Origin: Dichotomicrobium sp964466965
GTDB lineage: Bacteria; Pseudomonadota; Alphaproteobacteria; Rhizobiales; Rhodomicrobiaceae
NCBI GenBank assembly: GCA_964466965.1
Contig: CAYXPZ010000080.1
Location: forward strand, 1 to 9,839
DNA: 9,839 nt
Direction: 5' to 3'
How positions within the stretch are numbered: position 1 is the stretch's first letter; every line of letters starts with the position of its first letter. The notes beneath the pieces were generated by a model. That model saw only the letters and a program-made list of their open reading frames with translations. It had not been told where the DNA came from and did not search any database. Shown one piece after another: positions 6,581-9,839 of this stretch. The position numbers and the translations under genes were made by a program.

Positions 6581-6761
6581 GCTGGGCAAACGCCGCATTC
6601 AGCTTCATCCCGCTGGACGCTGCTGCACAGCGGTTGCCAAACTGCAGAACGGCTTACATCGTAGGGTCCGACATCCGGTGCATCAGCGCCAACTGGCCCC
6701 GGGCGGCGCTGCCAGGCAAAAGCGCTGCCGCAACGCGCGACGAAACCGAACGGAGATGTGC
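6581..6761 (+). promoter_or_regulatory. mtkB-ppc spacer, possible internal promoter
   Basis: The 181-base gap is long for genes of one operon. TTGCCA at 6634-6639 and CATCGT at 6657-6662, 17 bases apart, could form a weak promoter. GCGCTGCC is directly repeated at 6706-6713 and 6722-6729, and CTGGC/GCCAG (6693-6697 and 6711-6715) can pair in a GC-rich hairpin without a T run. ppc may have its own promoter or a structured leader; the evidence is weak. Confidence 0.25.
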
Positions 6762-9611
6762 ATGACAACCGCTGCCGCAGTGCACGATCCGGTCAGCCGG
6801 CTCATCACCGACCCCGAGAAAGATCAGCCGCTTGAGGAAGATATCCGCCTGCTTGGTCGGCTGCTCGGCGACACCGTCCGCGAGCAGGAGGGCGAAGACC
6901 TTTTCGCGCTGATCGAAACCATCCGCCGCGCGGCCGTGCGGTTCTACCGACGGGACGATCCAACGGGACGCGCTGAAATGGCCGATCTCGTCAGCACCCT
7001 TGAGCCGCATCAGGCGGTTGTGGTCACCCGTGCCTTCAGCTACTTCTCTCACTTCGCCAACATGGCGGAGGACGAGCACCATATCCGCCGTACCCGCGCG
7101 CATGCCCTTGCCGGCTCACCACCCCGCCCTGGGTCGGTGGCCCATGCGCTCAACCGCATGCTGGAGGCCAGCTGGACAGCGGATGACATCGCCGGGTTTC
7201 TGAATTCCGCCCTGATCAGCCCGGTCCTCACAGCGCACCCCACTGAAGTGCGGCGGCAATCCACCATGCGGCGCGAACTGCAGATGGCCGAACTGCTCGA
7301 CAAGCTCGATCGCGGCGGTTGGACCGAAGAAGAGCGCCAGGAAATTCTCGACAAGCTGCGCCGCGCGGTGCTCGGCCTCTGGCAGACCAATCTGCTGCGC
7401 CAGACGAAGCTCACCGTGTTGGACGAGGTGGATAACGGGCTGAGCTACTACGATTATTCGTTCTTCAAGGAGGTGCCGCGCCTGCACGAAGGGCTGGTCG
7501 ATCATATCAATAGCATCCGTGACAGCGGCAATATTCAAGAGACGCATTTGCGCGCTGGCTTGCCGCCGGCCACCGACAGCCCGGATCTGGCGTCGTTCTT
7601 TCGCATGGGCAGCTGGATCGGCGGCGACCGCGACGGCAACCCATTTGTGACCCCCGAGATCCTGCGCGAGACGCTGGATCGCCACGTCCGCAAGGTATGT
7701 GGGTACTATCAGGATGAACTTGCCAAGCTGGAGGGGGAGCTGTCCCTGTCAAGCCGGCTCGTCAACGTCTCGCCCGCGCTGGATGCGCTCGCCGATCAGT
7801 ATGGCGAACATCACTTTCATCTTCAGGTCGAACCGTATCGCCGCGCGATCATTGGGATCCGCAAACGGCTCGCGGCCACAGAGGCCCGCTTGCTGGATCG
7901 GGACGCGGACGCCACGTCCGCCTTGCCGCCTTATCCGTCGGTCGATGACTTTGCCACCGACCTCGACATAATCCGCACATCGCTATTGGAGAATGGCTCC
8001 GGCAGGCTGACGCGGGGGCGCCTGCGCTATTTGCGCCGGGCGCTGCGGTGTTTCGGCTTCCATCTGGCAAGTCTCGACCTGCGCCAGAACTCCGCTGTCC
8101 ATGAACAAGTGATTGCCGAACTGTTCGCAGCCGTGCGTCCTGAGCTTGATTATCTGGCGCTGGACGAGGACGCGCGGATCGAGCTGCTCAGCAGCGAGTT
8201 GCTCGAAGCGCGCCCGCTGGTGCGGCGGCACTGGGATTATTCGGAGATGACGGCCTGTGAGCTCGCCATATTCGAGTGTGCGGCGCAGGGCCGGAAGCGC
8301 CTGGGACCGCGCGCCATCACGGCATCCATCGTCTCCAACACGGAGTCGGTTTCCGACCTGCTGGAACTGGCGGTTCTGCTCAAGGAAACCGGGTTGTTGT
8401 CCCGGTCAGACGTCCCAGACGTGCAGATCGTCCCGCTGTTTGAAACGATCGCCGATCTGCGGAACTGCCCTTGGATCATGGACCGGTTGCTCACTCTGCC
8501 GGCTTATCGGCGTCTGCTAGACCGGCAGGGCCGCCTGCAGGAGGTGATGCTGGGGTATTCCGACAGCAACAAGGACGGCGGGTACTTCACCTCCGGCTGG
8601 GAGCTGCACAAGGCCGAGGAAAAGCTCATAGACCTGTTTAGACAGCGCGGCGTGCGCCTGCGATTGTTCCACGGGCGCGGCGGCGCGGTGGGGCGCGGCG
8701 GAGGCCCGAGCTATGAGGCGATCCTGGCGCAGCCGGAGGGCGCCGTGAACGGGCAGTTCCGCATGACCGAGCAGGGCGAGATCATCTCCAGCAAATACAC
8801 CAACCCGCATCTGGGCCGCCGCAATCTGGAGATTCTCGTGGCCGCGACGCTGGAGGCATCCTTGCCCGCCACGCCGGAGGCAGACAGCATGTCCCGCGAG
8901 GCCGAGTCGCTGGCGCAGGCGCGCGACGCGATGGAAAGCCTGTCTCAAGCGGCCTTTCAGGCCTACCGCGCGCTCGTTTACGAGACGCCGGGTTTCGCCG
9001 AATACTTCTGGCATTCGACGGTCATCAACGAGATTGCGACACTGAACATCGGCTCGCGCCCCGCTTCGCGGAAGAAACTGGGGCGGATTGAGGATTTGCG
9101 GGCGATCCCCTGGGTGTTCAGCTGGTCGCAAAGCCGTGTGATGCTGCCGGGCTGGTATGGCTTCGGCACGGCCGTGCAACGCTGGTGCGCGGAGCACCCC
9201 GAAGATGGGCTGGCGATCCTGCGGAGCCTCTATCAGACCACGCCGTTCTTCCGCACCCAGATCTCGAATATCGACATGGTGCTGGCCAAGACTGATATGG
9301 CGATCGCAAGGTGTTATGCGGCGTTGATTGAGGATGCCGGCCTCCGCGACAATATCTTTCGGCAGATTGAGGCGGAGCATGCGCGCGCCGTCGATGCGGT
9401 GCTGCAAATCTCAGGCAATGACCGCCTGCTCGCGGGAAACCCGATGCTGGAACGCTCGATCCGCAACCGCTTTCCCTACATTGATCCGCTCAACCATCTG
9501 CAGATCGACCTATTGCGCAAGCACCGGGCCGGCAACGACGACCCGAAGATCTTGCGCGGTATCCAACTGACCATCAACGGCATTGCTGCGGGCCTGCGCA
9601 ATAGCGGCTGA
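6762..9611 (+). CDS. ppc: Phosphoenolpyruvate carboxylase
   Basis: This 949-residue cytoplasmic enzyme carboxylates PEP with bicarbonate to oxaloacetate, feeding C4 acids to malate and MtkAB in the serine cycle. All diagnostic motifs are present. 'VLTAHPTEVRRQS' carries catalytic His159, 'GGDRDGNP' is at 287-294, and Arg441 is in 'LDLRQNS'. Lys604 is in 'GYSDSNKDGG', and 'FHGRGGAVGRGGGP' carries His637 and Arg645. The C-terminal 'NGIAAGLRNSG' retains the Asn that binds the inhibitor aspartate in the E. coli enzyme, so allosteric inhibition is possible. The protein is about 66 residues longer than the 883-residue E. coli enzyme, about 20 of them before the first catalytic His and most of the rest before the second. 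ATG 6762 is preferred over the in-frame ATG at 6756 because ACGGAG at 6750-6755 abuts the latter but sits six bases before the former. The gene follows mtkB after 181 bases. Confidence 0.96.
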   Translation: MTTAAAVHDPVSRLITDPEKDQPLEEDIRLLGRLLGDTVREQEGEDLFALIETIRRAAVRFYRRDDPTGRAEMADLVSTLEPHQAVVVTRAFSYFSHFANMAEDEHHIRRTRAHALAGSPPRPGSVAHALNRMLEASWTADDIAGFLNSALISPVLTAHPTEVRRQSTMRRELQMAELLDKLDRGGWTEEERQEILDKLRRAVLGLWQTNLLRQTKLTVLDEVDNGLSYYDYSFFKEVPRLHEGLVDHINSIRDSGNIQETHLRAGLPPATDSPDLASFFRMGSWIGGDRDGNPFVTPEILRETLDRHVRKVCGYYQDELAKLEGELSLSSRLVNVSPALDALADQYGEHHFHLQVEPYRRAIIGIRKRLAATEARLLDRDADATSALPPYPSVDDFATDLDIIRTSLLENGSGRLTRGRLRYLRRALRCFGFHLASLDLRQNSAVHEQVIAELFAAVRPELDYLALDEDARIELLSSELLEARPLVRRHWDYSEMTACELAIFECAAQGRKRLGPRAITASIVSNTESVSDLLELAVLLKETGLLSRSDVPDVQIVPLFETIADLRNCPWIMDRLLTLPAYRRLLDRQGRLQEVMLGYSDSNKDGGYFTSGWELHKAEEKLIDLFRQRGVRLRLFHGRGGAVGRGGGPSYEAILAQPEGAVNGQFRMTEQGEIISSKYTNPHLGRRNLEILVAATLEASLPATPEADSMSREAESLAQARDAMESLSQAAFQAYRALVYETPGFAEYFWHSTVINEIATLNIGSRPASRKKLGRIEDLRAIPWVFSWSQSRVMLPGWYGFGTAVQRWCAEHPEDGLAILRSLYQTTPFFRTQISNIDMVLAKTDMAIARCYAALIEDAGLRDNIFRQIEAEHARAVDAVLQISGNDRLLAGNPMLERSIRNRFPYIDPLNHLQIDLLRKHRAGNDDPKILRGIQLTINGIAAGLRNSG

Positions 9612-9647
9612 CGGGGAACGGTCACCCCATACCGTCCGCGCCTGTTT
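9610..9647 (+). terminator. Possible ppc terminator
   Basis: The 40-base gap between ppc and the convergent exporter gene contains ACGGT/ACCGT (9618-9622 and 9631-9635) with an 8-base loop. An alternative pairing is GACGG/CCGTC (9610-9614 and 9632-9636). TTTT follows at 9644-9647 after an eight-base GC-rich gap. The stem is short and the T run short and distant, so this is a weak candidate. Confidence 0.25.
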
Positions 9648-9651
9648 TGCG

Positions 9652-9839
9652 TCACGCTGCGAACTGCAGCGAGACGATTTTTTCATAATACGGGTTGGTT
9701 GCGGCGAGGTCGTCGTGCCGGCCCTCCGCGGCGATCCGGCCATCCTGCACCAGCGCGATGCGGTCAGCCTCTTTCACCGTCGACAGCCGGTGCGCGATCA
9801 CCAGCACCGTCTTGTGCTGCGCCTGCGCGCGGACATAGT
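9652..9839 (-). CDS. ABC exporter, C-terminal end of ATP-binding domain (partial)
   Basis: The reverse strand reads open from the right edge of the window to a TGA at 9652-9654, giving 61 complete codons before the stop. The translation contains 'HKTVLVIAHRLSTV', the H-loop with its switch histidine, then 'EADRIALVQDGRIAAEGRHDDL', the usual end of an ABC-exporter nucleotide-binding domain, and a short tail 'YYEKIVSLQFAA'. It is the end of an MsbA-like half transporter whose Walker A, Walker B and membrane parts lie to the right. It faces ppc tail to tail and looks functionally unrelated to the serine-cycle genes. The substrate cannot be told. It is a separate gene from the exporter at the left edge, since both run on the same strand and the other shows only its N-terminus. 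Confidence 0.9.
   Translation of the reverse strand, partial: YVRAQAQHKTVLVIAHRLSTVKEADRIALVQDGRIAAEGRHDDLAATNPYYEKIVSLQFAA

Noticed and set aside
8517..9407. 296-codon open frame antisense to ppc
   Set aside because: It lies wholly inside the strongly supported PEP carboxylase gene and shows no protein family motif.
1..9839. tRNA genes, CRISPR arrays, insertion sequences or transposases
   Set aside because: No tRNA-like cloverleaf signature, regularly spaced repeats, transposase motifs or terminal inverted repeats were found on reading both strands.

Overview
The window looks like chromosomal DNA of an alphaproteobacterial methylotroph or methanotroph that assimilates C1 carbon through the serine cycle. 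The evidence is a set of closely grouped genes for malyl-CoA lyase, both subunits of malate-CoA ligase (malate thiokinase) and phosphoenolpyruvate carboxylase. All have protein sequences of the Methylobacterium/Hyphomicrobium type, with high-GC codon use. The genus cannot be fixed from the sequence alone.

Layout. At the left edge (1-934, minus strand) is the N-terminal transmembrane half of an MsbA-like ABC exporter that runs out of the window. Its middle part is strikingly AT-rich. A 666-base stretch without a convincing gene follows (935-1600); it carries a perfect 16-base palindrome just upstream of the exporter. A small secreted beta-barrel outer membrane protein lies at 1601-2254 (+). 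It converges on malyl-CoA lyase (2419-3402, minus). Upstream of the lyase, on the same strand, is a NarL/LuxR-type regulator (3501-4169, minus) whose receiver domain lacks several phosphorylation-pocket residues. A 324-base divergent control region (4170-4493) separates it from mtkA (4494-5693), mtkB (5690-6580) and ppc (6762-9611), all on the plus strand. The last 188 bases (minus) hold the C-terminal end of a second ABC exporter with its H-loop.

How the genes work together. PEP carboxylase makes oxaloacetate from PEP and bicarbonate. Malate dehydrogenase, not in the window, reduces it to malate. MtkAB activates malate to malyl-CoA with ATP, and the lyase splits malyl-CoA into glyoxylate and acetyl-CoA. 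The four enzymes are thus the C4 arm of the serine cycle, regenerating the glyoxylate acceptor. In Methylobacterium the order mtkA-mtkB-ppc-mcl in one direction is known. Here mcl is split off and transcribed the opposite way, behind the regulator gene.

The most interesting signals are this atypical regulator placed between the two halves of the pathway, and the divergent region before mtkA. That region has an exact 12-base direct repeat flanking a central inverted repeat, and a related ACTTTGG/TTGAC element recurs in front of mcl. Together they suggest a local serine-cycle control circuit. This is inference and untested.
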